From Alphaproteobacteria bacterium (lineage in GTDB: Bacteria > Pseudomonadota > Alphaproteobacteria > Puniceispirillales > Marisalimonadaceae): 7,852 nt of DNA. Each line of letters opens with the position of its first letter. Position 1 is the first letter of the stretch. Shown here piece by piece: positions 1-6,980 of the stretch. The position numbers and the translations under genes were made by a program. The stretch lies in assembly GCA_016777645.1 (NCBI GenBank), contig JADHRC010000074.1, positions 1-7,852 on the forward strand, written 5' to 3'. The notes below the pieces were generated by a model, which ran no database searches, was not told the origin of the DNA, and saw only the letters and a list, made by a program, of their open reading frames with translations.

Positions 1-542
1 ATTACAATAACACCTTCTTGATCACCTACTATTAAATCGTTGGGCCAAACAGCAACATCACCACAGCCAATAGGGACATTAATATCAACTGCTTGATGTA
101 AAGTTAGGTTTGTAGGTGATGAAGGCCTATGATGATAAGCGGGAAAATCTAAGATTTTTATTTCAGAAGAATCTCTAAAACCTCCATCTGTCACTACACC
201 TGCACAACCTCTTACCATTAATCTTGTTAATAAAATAGCTCCTGCAGAAGCAGCTCTTGCATCCTTACGACTATCAAAAACTAAAACATGATCTTGGGGA
301 CATTTCTCAATTGCTACTCTTTGAGGATGTTCTGGATCTTTGAAAACATCAATAGTATTTAGATCTTCTCTTGCAGGGATATATCGAACTGTAAAAGCAT
401 ATCCAACCATATTGGGTAGATTTGGGTTAAGTGGGGTAACCCCTTGTATAAATTGGTTTCTTAAGCCTCTCTTAAATAAAGCTGTTGAAATAGAGGCAAC
501 ACTAGATTTTAAAAAAATATTTTTAATTTTTTGATTTAACAT
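1..542 (-). CDS. RraA-family protein, probable metal-dependent aldolase/decarboxylase (3' end cut off)
   Basis: The first 180 codons are visible; the C-terminus runs off the left edge (the family is usually about 210-240 residues). The family covers E. coli RraA, which inhibits RNase E, and many divalent-metal enzymes such as 4-hydroxy-4-methyl-2-oxoglutarate aldolase, which also decarboxylates oxaloacetate. Seen here: a Gly-rich stretch GCAGVVTDGGFRDSSEI at about residues 112-128, with Arg123, Asp124 and Glu127 forming the R-D-X2-E signature linked to aldolase activity. Next come an FPAYHHRPSSP segment (133-143) and the family C-terminal block INVPIGCGDVAV...GDLIVGD-like (154-174). The ATG at 542 is 9 bp after the dehydratase stop codon and has no strong Shine-Dalgarno, so translational coupling is likely. 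The context (sugar-acid dehydratase) suggests catabolism, for instance cleavage or decarboxylation of a 2-keto acid; this is inference. Family membership is secure; the substrate is unknown. Confidence 0.85.
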   Translation of the reverse strand, partial: MLNQKIKNIFLKSSVASISTALFKRGLRNQFIQGVTPLNPNLPNMVGYAFTVRYIPAREDLNTIDVFKDPEHPQRVAIEKCPQDHVLVFDSRKDARAASAGAILLTRLMVRGCAGVVTDGGFRDSSEIKILDFPAYHHRPSSPTNLTLHQAVDINVPIGCGDVAVWPNDLIVGDQEGVIV

Positions 543-551
543 AATTATACT

Positions 552-2282
552 CTAATAAATGTCTGGTTCTTTTGCTGATTTTCCAAAATTGGTCTCTAAG
601 AAATCAAAATCACAGCCCTCATTTGCTTGCCTGACATGCCGACTATACATCCACAGCCATCCCCTTCCAGCTTTTGGTGTTGGAGGTTTAATCGCCATTT
701 TTCTTTCGGATAATGTCTTATCATCAACAAGCATATTAATTTTCCTTAAATTAACATCAACCTCGATAATATCTCCCGTTTTTAAAAGAGATAAAGGTCC
801 ACCCACAAAGCTCTCTGGAGCCACATGCAAAATACAAGCTCCGTAACTAGTACCACTCATTCTTGCATCAGATATCCTAACCATGTCTCGTACACCTTTT
901 TTTAAAAGTTTTTTTGGTATTGGCATCATTCCCCATTCTGGCATTCCTGGACCTCCGACAGGACCGACGTTTCTCAATACAAGCACGTGATTTTCTGATA
1001 TGTCAAAGTCATCAGTATCTATAATATCTTTCATTTCTTGATAGCTATCAAAAACAATTGCTGGCCCTTTATGTTTTAAAAATTTCTTATCACAGGCAGC
1101 CGGTTTTATAACACAACCATCTGGAGCTAAGTTTCCTTTTAAAACTGCCAAAGAACCTTCTTCGTATATTGGGTTATTTAAGTTTCTAATTATATCAGGG
1201 TTAATAGTTTCTTTTTTTGATATTATTTCTCTCAATTTAAGTCCTGAAACCGTTATTTCGTCCAAATTAAGTTTTTCAGCAAGAGAAAACATTAAAGACA
1301 AAATACCTCCAGCATAATAAAAATCCTCCATTAAATATTCTTTTCCAGAAGGCCTAATATTAGCGATTAATGGAATTTCCCTTCCCTTTTTATCTAGTTC
1401 ATCCATAGTCAAATGAATGCCAGCTCTTCTTGCCATAGCTATTAAATGAATAATCGCATTAGTTGAACATCCCATAGCCATAGCAACAGTAACAGCATTA
1501 TCAACAGATTTCTTAGTAATAATTTTTGACGGTTTGAGATCCTCCCAAACCATATCAACTATCCTTCTGCCAACATCTGAAGACATTCTAATATGATTAG
1601 AATCAGCCGCAGGTATAGAACTTGCTCCTGGTAAGCACAATCCAATAGCCTCTGCTATTGCAGTCATTGTACTTGCTGTCCCCATGGTCATACAATGACC
1701 ATAAGATCTAGCTATACCAGATTCTACCTCTGCCCAATCATCTTCTGTGATATTACCTGCTCTTAGTTCGTCCCAGTATTTCCAACCATCAGAACCACTA
1801 CCTAAATATTTACCTTTATAATTACCTCTCAACATAGGACCCGCAGGAAGGAAGATCATTGGTAAATCCAAACTGATTGCACCCATTGTTAGTGCGGGAG
1901 TTGTTTTATCACAACCTCCCATTAATACCACACCATCAATAGGATGTGATCTTATTAGTTCCTCAACCTCCATGGATAGCATGTTTCTGTACAGCATTGT
2001 TGTTGGTTTGACATACATTTCAGCAAGAGATATTGCTGGCAGTTCTATTGGGTAACCACCCGATTGATATACTCCTTTTTTAACATCCTCAACTCTTTGT
2101 TTAAAATGCATATGACAGGGTTGTATTTCTGACCAAGTATTAATTATTCCTATAACTGGTTTATTATCCCAGTCCTCTTTACTTAGACCCATTTGCATAG
2201 CCCTTGATCTATGACCAAAGGATCTAACATCATTTGGAGAAAACCACCTGGAACTTCTTAAATCTTTATAATTTTTATGCAT
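552..2282 (-). CDS. IlvD/EDD-family dehydratase, probable aldonic (pentonic-type) acid dehydratase
   Basis: A full-length 576-residue Fe-S dehydratase. The family removes water from 2,3-dihydroxy acids (dihydroxy-acid dehydratase IlvD, 6-phosphogluconate dehydratase Edd, and arabinonate/xylonate dehydratases). Three cluster cysteines are visible with the spacing of the [2Fe-2S] pentonate dehydratases: Cys56 (QPCHMH), Cys124 (GGCDKTTPA) and Cys197 (GHCMTMGTASTM). Likely Mg ligands are Glu88 (SLAEM), Asp125, Lys126 (carboxylated in characterised relatives) and Glu449 (GMPEWG). The catalytic Ser476 sits in SDARMSGTSYG. The N-terminus LRSSRWFSPNDVRSFGHRSRA and the end EGCDFDFL resemble the subgroup often annotated as L-arabonate dehydratase or simply IlvD/Edd family, not true IlvD of branched-chain synthesis. 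Cys272 occupies a position usually Gly in GGSTN. The start is supported by the family-like N-terminus; the ribosome site is weak (GAAAG). The substrate is not determined; a C5 or C6 aldonate is most likely. Confidence 0.92.
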   Translation of the reverse strand: MHKNYKDLRSSRWFSPNDVRSFGHRSRAMQMGLSKEDWDNKPVIGIINTWSEIQPCHMHFKQRVEDVKKGVYQSGGYPIELPAISLAEMYVKPTTMLYRNMLSMEVEELIRSHPIDGVVLMGGCDKTTPALTMGAISLDLPMIFLPAGPMLRGNYKGKYLGSGSDGWKYWDELRAGNITEDDWAEVESGIARSYGHCMTMGTASTMTAIAEAIGLCLPGASSIPAADSNHIRMSSDVGRRIVDMVWEDLKPSKIITKKSVDNAVTVAMAMGCSTNAIIHLIAMARRAGIHLTMDELDKKGREIPLIANIRPSGKEYLMEDFYYAGGILSLMFSLAEKLNLDEITVSGLKLREIISKKETINPDIIRNLNNPIYEEGSLAVLKGNLAPDGCVIKPAACDKKFLKHKGPAIVFDSYQEMKDIIDTDDFDISENHVLVLRNVGPVGGPGMPEWGMMPIPKKLLKKGVRDMVRISDARMSGTSYGACILHVAPESFVGGPLSLLKTGDIIEVDVNLRKINMLVDDKTLSERKMAIKPPTPKAGRGWLWMYSRHVRQANEGCDFDFLETNFGKSAKEPDIY

Positions 2283-2285
2283 AGA

Positions 2286-2300
2286 AAACTTTCAAAGTTT
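2286..2300. promoter_or_regulatory. Palindrome in dehydratase leader, possible operator
   Basis: AAACTTTCAAAGTTT is a perfect inverted repeat with 7-bp arms around a single central base. It lies 4-18 bp upstream of the dehydratase start codon. The one-base centre makes an RNA hairpin unlikely, while a dimeric repressor could bind the DNA. If the candidate -10 at 2314-2319 is real, the site would sit just downstream of the transcription start, a common place for a repressor. No regulator gene is in the window, so its identity is unknown. In such AT-rich DNA it could be chance. Confidence 0.35.
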
Positions 2301-2312
2301 CTTTAAGAAATG

Positions 2313-2328
2313 TATTTTAGTTAAAATA
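2313..2328 (-). promoter_or_regulatory. AT-rich palindrome overlapping a candidate -10 box of the dehydratase gene
   Basis: TATTTTAGTTAAAATA has perfect 7-bp arms around a 2-bp centre. On the minus strand it contains TAAAAT (2314-2319), five of six matches to the TATAAT -10 consensus, about 32 bp before the start codon. I see no good -35 hexamer at 16-18 bp upstream, so either the promoter needs an activator or transcription comes from the tRNA promoter. Being nearly all A/T, the palindrome is weak evidence on its own. Confidence 0.25.
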
Positions 2329-2330
2329 TA

Positions 2331-2360
2331 TTGAAAAATATAATAAAAAATTTTTTTTTT
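2331..2360 (-). terminator. Possible weak terminator/3' trailer of tRNA-Ile
   Basis: Directly after the encoded CCA the minus strand reads ten A, six T, ATTATA and then five T. The A-run and T-run could pair in a weak hairpin followed by a U-rich tract. There is no GC in the stem, so it is not a textbook intrinsic terminator, and read-through into the dehydratase gene is possible. Confidence 0.25.
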
Positions 2361-2437
2361 TGGTAGGCCTGGAGGGACTTGAACCCCCAACCACTCCGTT
2401 ATGAGCGGAGGGCTCTAACCAGTTGAGCTACAGGCCT
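2361..2437 (-). tRNA. tRNA-Ile2 (anticodon CAU, lysidine-type)
   Basis: A 77-nt cloverleaf with encoded CCA. The acceptor stem AGGCCTG pairs with CAGGCCT, followed by discriminator A. The D arm is GCTC/GAGC, the anticodon stem CTCCG/CGGAG with loop CTCATAA (anticodon CAU, plus-strand 2401-2403), and the T arm GGGGG-TTCAAGT-CCCTC. The CAU anticodon could mean initiator, elongator Met or Ile2. The first base pair is A-U, so it is not the initiator, which has a 1:72 mismatch. The body resembles bacterial Ile2 tRNAs, in which TilS converts C34 to lysidine so that AUA is read. AUA is frequent in this AT-rich genome. Automatic annotation often labels this gene tRNA-Met. Position next to rpoD is a recurrent alphaproteobacterial arrangement. 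Confidence 0.93.
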
Positions 2438-2461
2438 ATATAAAGATTTTACATTTTTGAA

Positions 2462-2490
2462 CTTATACTAGGACATTCAAATGATGTAAA
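2462..2490 (-). promoter_or_regulatory. Sigma-70 promoter of tRNA-Ile
   Basis: On the minus strand, TTTACA (2485-2490; 5/6 match to the -35 consensus) is separated by exactly 17 bp from TATAAG (2462-2467; 5/6 match to the -10). Transcription would begin near 2455, about 18 nt before the mature tRNA 5' end. The site lies in the 75-bp gap between the rpoD stop and the tRNA, so the tRNA can be expressed independently of rpoD. Confidence 0.6.
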
Positions 2491-2498
2491 GTGGAAGT

Positions 2499-2517
2499 AT
2501 TAAGATAAAATCTTAAT
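2499..2517. repeat. Inverted repeat over the rpoD stop codon
   Basis: ATTAAGAT, three bases, then ATCTTAAT form an 8-bp perfect stem that spans the rpoD stop codon (2513-2515). On the minus strand it is not followed by a T-run (the next bases are ACTTCC), so it is not a classical terminator for rpoD. It may stabilise the rpoD mRNA 3' end or be chance. It also lies just upstream of the tRNA promoter -35 box. Confidence 0.35.
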
Positions 2518-4537
2518 TTTCTAAAAACGATCTTAATTTTCTGGATCTTGTTGGATGCTTCAATTTTCTCAGAGCTTTTGCTTCTATCTGTCTTATACGT
2601 TCTCTAGTGACACTAAATTGTTGTCCAACTTCTTCAAGAGTATGATCAGTATTCATTCCAATTCCAAATCTCATCCTAAGAACTCTTTCTTCTCTCGGAG
2701 TTAAGCTAGCTAATATTCTAGTTGTTGTTTCTCTTAAATTTGCATGAATAGCCGCTTCAAGTGGCTGAACCGCCATTTTATCTTCAATGAAATCACCTAA
2801 ATGACTATCATCTTCATCTCCCACAGGTGTCTCTAAAGAAATAGGCTCTTTAGCTATTTTAAGAACTTTTCTTACTTTATCTAAAGGCATTGAAATTTTT
2901 TCGGATAACTCTTCAGGCGTCGGTTCCCTGCCAATTTCATGAAGCATTTGCCTTGATGATCTTACAAGTTTATTAATAGTTTCAATCATATGAACAGGGA
3001 TTCTAATTGTTCTAGCCTGGTCTGCAATTGAACGTGTTATAGCCTGTCTTATCCACCAAGTAGCGTATGTTGAAAATTTATATCCCCTCCTATATTCAAA
3101 TTTATCAACAGCCTTCATCAGGCCTATATTTCCTTCTTGAATAAGGTCTAAAAATTGAAGGCCTCTATTTGTATATTTTTTTGCTATAGATATAACTAGT
3201 CTGAGGTTAGCTTCAACCATTTCTTTTTTTGCTCTAGCCGCCTCTCTCTCACCCCTTTGTATTATCTGAATAAGTTTTTTATATTCTTGGACAGGCATAC
3301 TTACATTATTAACAAAATCAAAAACCTGGTCACAAATACTTACTATTTCATCATTATTTTCATGGGTGAATTTTTGCCAGACTTTTGATTTGCCTGGATT
3401 TAAAGCCCAATGGTGATTAATTTCATTGCCTACCCAACTACTAATAAAATCTTTTCTTTTGATACCTGAATTTTCAGCCAATCTTAGCAAGGAGCCTTCT
3501 ATATTAGTTATTTGTCTATTTAAACCATACATCTGATCGATTAATTCTTCTTGCCTATTATTATTTAGGTATATTTTCTCCATCTGTTCAATGAGAGTAA
3601 TTCTTAATTCTGACAGCCTGTTTTCTGATCTTGGAATTAAGCTTTCTCCTTTTCTTAATCTGGCTATTCTTCTTTCGCTAAGAGTTAAAATTTCTTTAAA
3701 AGTTTTAGCTACTTCATCAATCATTCCCAAAATTTGATCTTTTATTTCTGCTTCCATTGCTACTAAAGAAAGATTAACATCATCTTCTTCAGTTTCATCT
3801 TCTGCATCTTCATCAACTTCATCTTCAACTTCTTCATCACTATTTTTTTGATCAGTTTTTTTGTTTACACTTTCTTTAGAAACAAATTTACTATTATTTT
3901 CCATGTCTGAATTTGTTATTTTTAAAACTGAGTCTAAACCCTCAAATTTTATTTTATCAATATTATCATTAATAATATCTGGCTCGTTAGCTCCCCCATT
4001 AATACGAGCATATGTCGTTTCTAAATCAATAATGTCTCTTAATAGCATAGTGCCATCATCAACTTCATCTCTCCATTTTAAGAAAGATCTCATTGCAAGG
4101 GGAGATTCGTAAATCCCTCCAATCATTAATTCTCTTCCTGCTTCTATCCTTTTAGCTATTGAAATTTCACCCTCTCTTGATAACAATTCAACAGAGCCCA
4201 TTTCTTTTAAGTACATTCTTACAGGATCATCAGATCTAGCACCTTCATCATCACTAAGGTTGCCAGCAGTTTGATCCTCAGCTTCATCTAAAGACCCTTC
4301 TTCCTGCTGATCAACTATATTAAGACCCATATCAATAATTGCTGAGTGAATATCTTCAATTTGTTCTGAAGAATATTCACCTGGAGGAAGCGCAGAATTT
4401 AAATCATCTAAAGTAACAAAACCACTAACTTTACCTTTTTTAATTAGTGCCTTAATAGCTGAGTTATTTAAATCTAAAATTGGGCTATCGCTACTAATTT
4501 TTGTTTTTAATTTTTTATTCTCTGTATTTGCCAGCAT
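2513..4537 (-). CDS. rpoD: RNA polymerase primary sigma factor (sigma-70/RpoD)
   Basis: A 674-residue housekeeping sigma factor that directs core RNA polymerase to -35/-10 promoters. Domains seen in order: region 1.1 (about 20-75); region 1.2 (about 103-135, DDPVRMYLKEMG...LLSREGEI); a long non-conserved insert (about 136-430); region 2 from Glu442 (EANLRLVISIAKKYTNRGLQ) to about 517, with the strand-opening aromatics and YATWWIRQAITR (491-502), where Gln498 and Thr501 match the -10-reading residues of E. coli by spacing from the WW pair; region 3 (about 518-600); and region 4 with the -35 helix-turn-helix ending TRERIRQIEAKALRKLKHP (644-662). The insert holds an acidic run at 234-253, 16 of 20 residues Asp/Glu. 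It starts at the ATG at 4537, with a weak GAGA ribosome site. It follows dnaG by 59 bp on the same strand; no clear promoter was seen in that gap. Confidence 0.98.
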   Translation of the reverse strand: MLANTENKKLKTKISSDSPILDLNNSAIKALIKKGKVSGFVTLDDLNSALPPGEYSSEQIEDIHSAIIDMGLNIVDQQEEGSLDEAEDQTAGNLSDDEGARSDDPVRMYLKEMGSVELLSREGEISIAKRIEAGRELMIGGIYESPLAMRSFLKWRDEVDDGTMLLRDIIDLETTYARINGGANEPDIINDNIDKIKFEGLDSVLKITNSDMENNSKFVSKESVNKKTDQKNSDEEVEDEVDEDAEDETEEDDVNLSLVAMEAEIKDQILGMIDEVAKTFKEILTLSERRIARLRKGESLIPRSENRLSELRITLIEQMEKIYLNNNRQEELIDQMYGLNRQITNIEGSLLRLAENSGIKRKDFISSWVGNEINHHWALNPGKSKVWQKFTHENNDEIVSICDQVFDFVNNVSMPVQEYKKLIQIIQRGEREAARAKKEMVEANLRLVISIAKKYTNRGLQFLDLIQEGNIGLMKAVDKFEYRRGYKFSTYATWWIRQAITRSIADQARTIRIPVHMIETINKLVRSSRQMLHEIGREPTPEELSEKISMPLDKVRKVLKIAKEPISLETPVGDEDDSHLGDFIEDKMAVQPLEAAIHANLRETTTRILASLTPREERVLRMRFGIGMNTDHTLEEVGQQFSVTRERIRQIEAKALRKLKHPTRSRKLRSFLEN

Positions 4538-4596
4538 TTATTATCTCATTTTAAAATTTAATTAGAAATACATATATTTTGTTATGAAAACAAAAA

Positions 4597-6264
4597 CTAT
4601 ATTTTTTTTATATTGGCTAAGCTTAAAAGCTCCTCAAACACTTTACACCAAGATTCGGAGTCAGTTGACGTTTGTTTTAAATTTAACCTTGAAGAATAAT
4701 TACTTTCCATAATTTTTTTGATTTGATTAGAGAAACCTGCCCTAATAATTCCGTCTAGTAATATTTCAGAACTTATAGACGATTGTTTATTTACTTGCAA
4801 AAGTATTAATTCTTTTAATTTATTTAACTCCTTATTTCCAAAATTTAGTAGAGTTATCTTCTCGTCATAATTTAAGCATAATTTAGGAGACATTAACATC
4901 ATATAAATAATTGCTCCATTTTTTATTTCAACTCCAGTCTTAGGAAGAAATTTATTTTGGATTGAATATTGATAATCTTTTCTTTTTAAACCACCAATAC
5001 TTTGGGATTGTCCCCTACTCATATTTCTAAAAATTTTGATCCTTTTTTCTATCTCATCTTTATATGCTACTTTTATATTTATATCTTCTATCTTATTTAC
5101 CATGTTCCTCAAATAGCTCCAAAAAAGAGCTTTTGTTTCTGGTTCATTCTCTTTGATCATCTTTAAACCTTGTGACCAGATCATATCAAGACAGCTAAGC
5201 GCTTTATCTAAAAGCACCTCGAACTCATTTACGCCTTTTTGGTTTATAAAGTCTTCGGGATCTAGTGAGTTTGGAAGGAAAATAAATTTTAATTTTTTCC
5301 CAAATTTTAATTTTGGTAAATATTTCTCAAAAACTCGTATAGTCGCATTTTGTCCTGCAACATCTCCATCAAAAACTAAAAAAGCCTCATCAGCAATATT
5401 AAATATTTTATCTATTTGGCTTTCTGTTAAGGCTGTACCGAGGGATGCCACAGCTGGGTATCCATGTTTGTTCAGCGATATTACATCCATATAACCTTCG
5501 CAAACAATTAATCTTTTTTTATTCAAAAGTTTTTTGGCGTTTGTTAAACCAAACAATTGCCTTCCTTTTTGAAACAAATGTGTCTCAGGAGAATTTATAT
5601 ATTTGGGGTTCCCATCACTTAAAACTCTTCCACCAAATGCAATAACTTTACCCATGTTATCGAGTATTGGTATCATAATTCTTTGTTGAAAATAAAAAAC
5701 TAATTCTTTTTTATAATTTCTTTTAGCTAAACCAATTTCGATTATTTCATCTAAGGAAAAACCTTCCTTAATTAAACATGAGATTAAATATTGATTAGAT
5801 TTTAAGTTACCAGCATAACCAATCATAAAATCTCTTATAATTGCTTCATTAACACCTCTTAAATAAAGATAATTTCTAGCTTTTTCTCCAATAGGTGCAT
5901 TTAAATTTTGGATATAAGAATCAGAAACACGTTTCAGAAGATTTATATTTTTTTTTATCTTTGGGTTTTCAACAAAATTATAACTTGTATGTTTCAAACC
6001 TGCTTCATCTGCTAATTTTTTTAAAGCCTCTGTAAAAGTCTTATTTTCCATTTCCATAACATAATCAAAAATATCACCATTTTTTCCACAACCAAAACAA
6101 TGGTAAAAGCCTTTTTCATCAGAAATATTAAAAGAAGGTGTTTTTTCCTTATGGAATGGGCATAGAGCAACAAAGTTAGATTTATCACGACGTTTTAAAG
6201 ATAAATTTTTTCCAATTACAAAAGAAAGTTTGATAGAATTTTTTATTTCTTCTTTTAAGTCCAT
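4597..6264 (-). CDS. dnaG: DNA primase DnaG
   Basis: A 555-residue replicative primase that makes RNA primers for DNA synthesis at the fork with the DnaB helicase. Visible domains: the N-terminal CHC2 zinc-binding domain with Cys35, His38, Cys56 and Cys59 (LCPFH...YHCFGCG); the RNA-polymerase core with FGGR (210-213) and NSPET; and the TOPRIM fold with catalytic Glu256 (VCEGYMD) and the Asp299/Asp301 pair (FDGDVAGQNA), followed by LDPEDFI (334-340). The region after about 360, normally the helicase-interaction domain, is diverged, and the protein is somewhat shorter than E. coli DnaG (581 residues); I infer compaction, since the end looks intact. The start codon at 6264 gives the expected MDLKEEIKNS-like N-terminus but has no clear Shine-Dalgarno. 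It sits 31 bp after yqeY and is probably cotranscribed with yqeY and rpoD. Confidence 0.98.
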   Translation of the reverse strand: MDLKEEIKNSIKLSFVIGKNLSLKRRDKSNFVALCPFHKEKTPSFNISDEKGFYHCFGCGKNGDIFDYVMEMENKTFTEALKKLADEAGLKHTSYNFVENPKIKKNINLLKRVSDSYIQNLNAPIGEKARNYLYLRGVNEAIIRDFMIGYAGNLKSNQYLISCLIKEGFSLDEIIEIGLAKRNYKKELVFYFQQRIMIPILDNMGKVIAFGGRVLSDGNPKYINSPETHLFQKGRQLFGLTNAKKLLNKKRLIVCEGYMDVISLNKHGYPAVASLGTALTESQIDKIFNIADEAFLVFDGDVAGQNATIRVFEKYLPKLKFGKKLKFIFLPNSLDPEDFINQKGVNEFEVLLDKALSCLDMIWSQGLKMIKENEPETKALFWSYLRNMVNKIEDINIKVAYKDEIEKRIKIFRNMSRGQSQSIGGLKRKDYQYSIQNKFLPKTGVEIKNGAIIYMMLMSPKLCLNYDEKITLLNFGNKELNKLKELILLQVNKQSSISSEILLDGIIRAGFSNQIKKIMESNYSSRLNLKQTSTDSESWCKVFEELLSLANIKKI

Positions 6265-6295
6265 TATATTTCAATAAAAAAAATTAATTATAAAA

Positions 6296-6757
6296 TCAAA
6301 TTTGTGAGAGTTTTTCTTTTATTAATTTACTCGCAACTCCAAAATCAATTCTTCCATCATATTGACCTTTAATTAAGTTAATTATTTTACCTATATCTTT
6401 AAGAGAATTTGCACCAGAGGACTTGATTGTTTCATTAATAATGATTTCAATTTCTTGAACAGATAATTGTTCGGGCAAAAAATTTGAAATAATTTCAATC
6501 TCATATTCTTCTTTTTTAGCCAAATCTTCTCTTTTGCCTTGCAAATAAATATCCATGGATGCTTTTCTTTGCTTGATCATGCTCTGAAGAACTGAAATTA
6601 TATCTTCATTACTTATGTCAGGTTTTCCATTTCCTTTAGCAACAATATCCTTTTCTTTTATTGAAGCTTTTATTAATCTTAGTATGTTTAATAAACTAAC
6701 ATCTTTCTTTATCATTGCTTCTTTTAGTTTTTGCGTTATTTCTTCTCTAATACTCAT
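6296..6757 (-). CDS. yqeY: GatB/YqeY-domain protein
   Basis: A 153-residue protein of the GatB/YqeY family, an all-helical domain also found at the C-terminus of the GatB subunit of Asp/Glu-tRNA amidotransferase, where it helps bind tRNA. The role of the free-standing protein is not established; tRNA binding is only suggested by the fold. Family signatures seen: LRLIKASIKEKDI (26-38), EDIISVLQSMIKQRKAS (51-67), the Y-x2-G-x-R-x-DLA block (71-80), ISNFLPEQLS (90-99), and DIGK...K..YDGRID towards the end (121-138). A good Shine-Dalgarno AAGG lies 6 nt before the ATG, which supports this start. It is the first gene of the minus-strand run and diverges from carA, as in many alphaproteobacteria. 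Confidence 0.93.
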   Translation of the reverse strand: MSIREEITQKLKEAMIKKDVSLLNILRLIKASIKEKDIVAKGNGKPDISNEDIISVLQSMIKQRKASMDIYLQGKREDLAKKEEYEIEIISNFLPEQLSVQEIEIIINETIKSSGANSLKDIGKIINLIKGQYDGRIDFGVASKLIKEKLSQI

Positions 6758-6980
6758 TTTTTACCTTTTCACTTAATTCTAATATTAAATTTTTTTACTT
6801 TAAAAATTAAAAACTAAAATATTAATTTAATTATCTTAAATTTTATTGACGAATATTGTAATACATTCTAAGAACCTTCTTGATGAAAAATATAGTTATA
6901 ATAAATTTTTTTAATCCCCAAACTATTATAAATTTCATATTTCAACTAATTTAAATTATTCAAAATCATTAGGGTATATA
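6758..6980. promoter_or_regulatory. Divergent yqeY/carA intergenic region with candidate promoters
   Basis: This 223-bp, very AT-rich spacer must hold the start signals of carA (+) and of the yqeY-dnaG-rpoD run (-). For carA, TTGACG at 6846-6851 is a 5/6 -35 match, but at 17 bp it faces only TAAGAA (6869-6874). A perfect TATAAT occurs at 6897-6902 without a matching -35. Either could serve; neither is convincing alone. For the minus strand I found no -35/-10 pair I trust. TTATAATA (6896-6903) and TATTATAA (6924-6931) form an 8-bp AT-only inverted repeat with a 20-nt loop. No small ORF or RNA gene was recognised. Confidence 0.45.

Noticed and set aside
340..534. Plus-strand 64-codon open frame
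   Set aside because: Antisense to the conserved RraA-family gene, with no recognisable domain or ribosome site.
559..846. Plus-strand 95-codon open frame
   Set aside because: Lies wholly antisense to the C-terminal part of the dehydratase; the protein has no family features.
552..2282. Dehydratase as true IlvD of branched-chain amino acid synthesis
   Set aside because: The N- and C-terminal signatures and cysteine spacing fit the pentonate-type subgroup, and the neighbour is RraA-like, not an ilv gene.
3861..4112. Plus-strand 83-codon open frame
   Set aside because: Antisense to the RpoD variable region; composition simply mirrors the sense codons.
4577..4595. TTTTGTT / AACAAAA inverted repeat in the dnaG-rpoD gap
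   Set aside because: Seven pairs with only one G-C, no T-run on the minus strand after it, and located inside a likely operon; not supported as a terminator.
4538..4596. Promoter for rpoD in the dnaG-rpoD gap
   Set aside because: No -35/-10 pair at acceptable spacing could be found; an internal promoter within dnaG remains possible but was not identified.
5153..5645. Two overlapping plus-strand open frames
   Set aside because: Antisense to the conserved TOPRIM core of dnaG; the sense gene explains the open frames.
6896..6931. AT-only inverted repeat upstream of carA as an attenuator
   Set aside because: Eight A-T pairs, a 20-nt loop and no following T-run or leader peptide; expected by chance at this composition.
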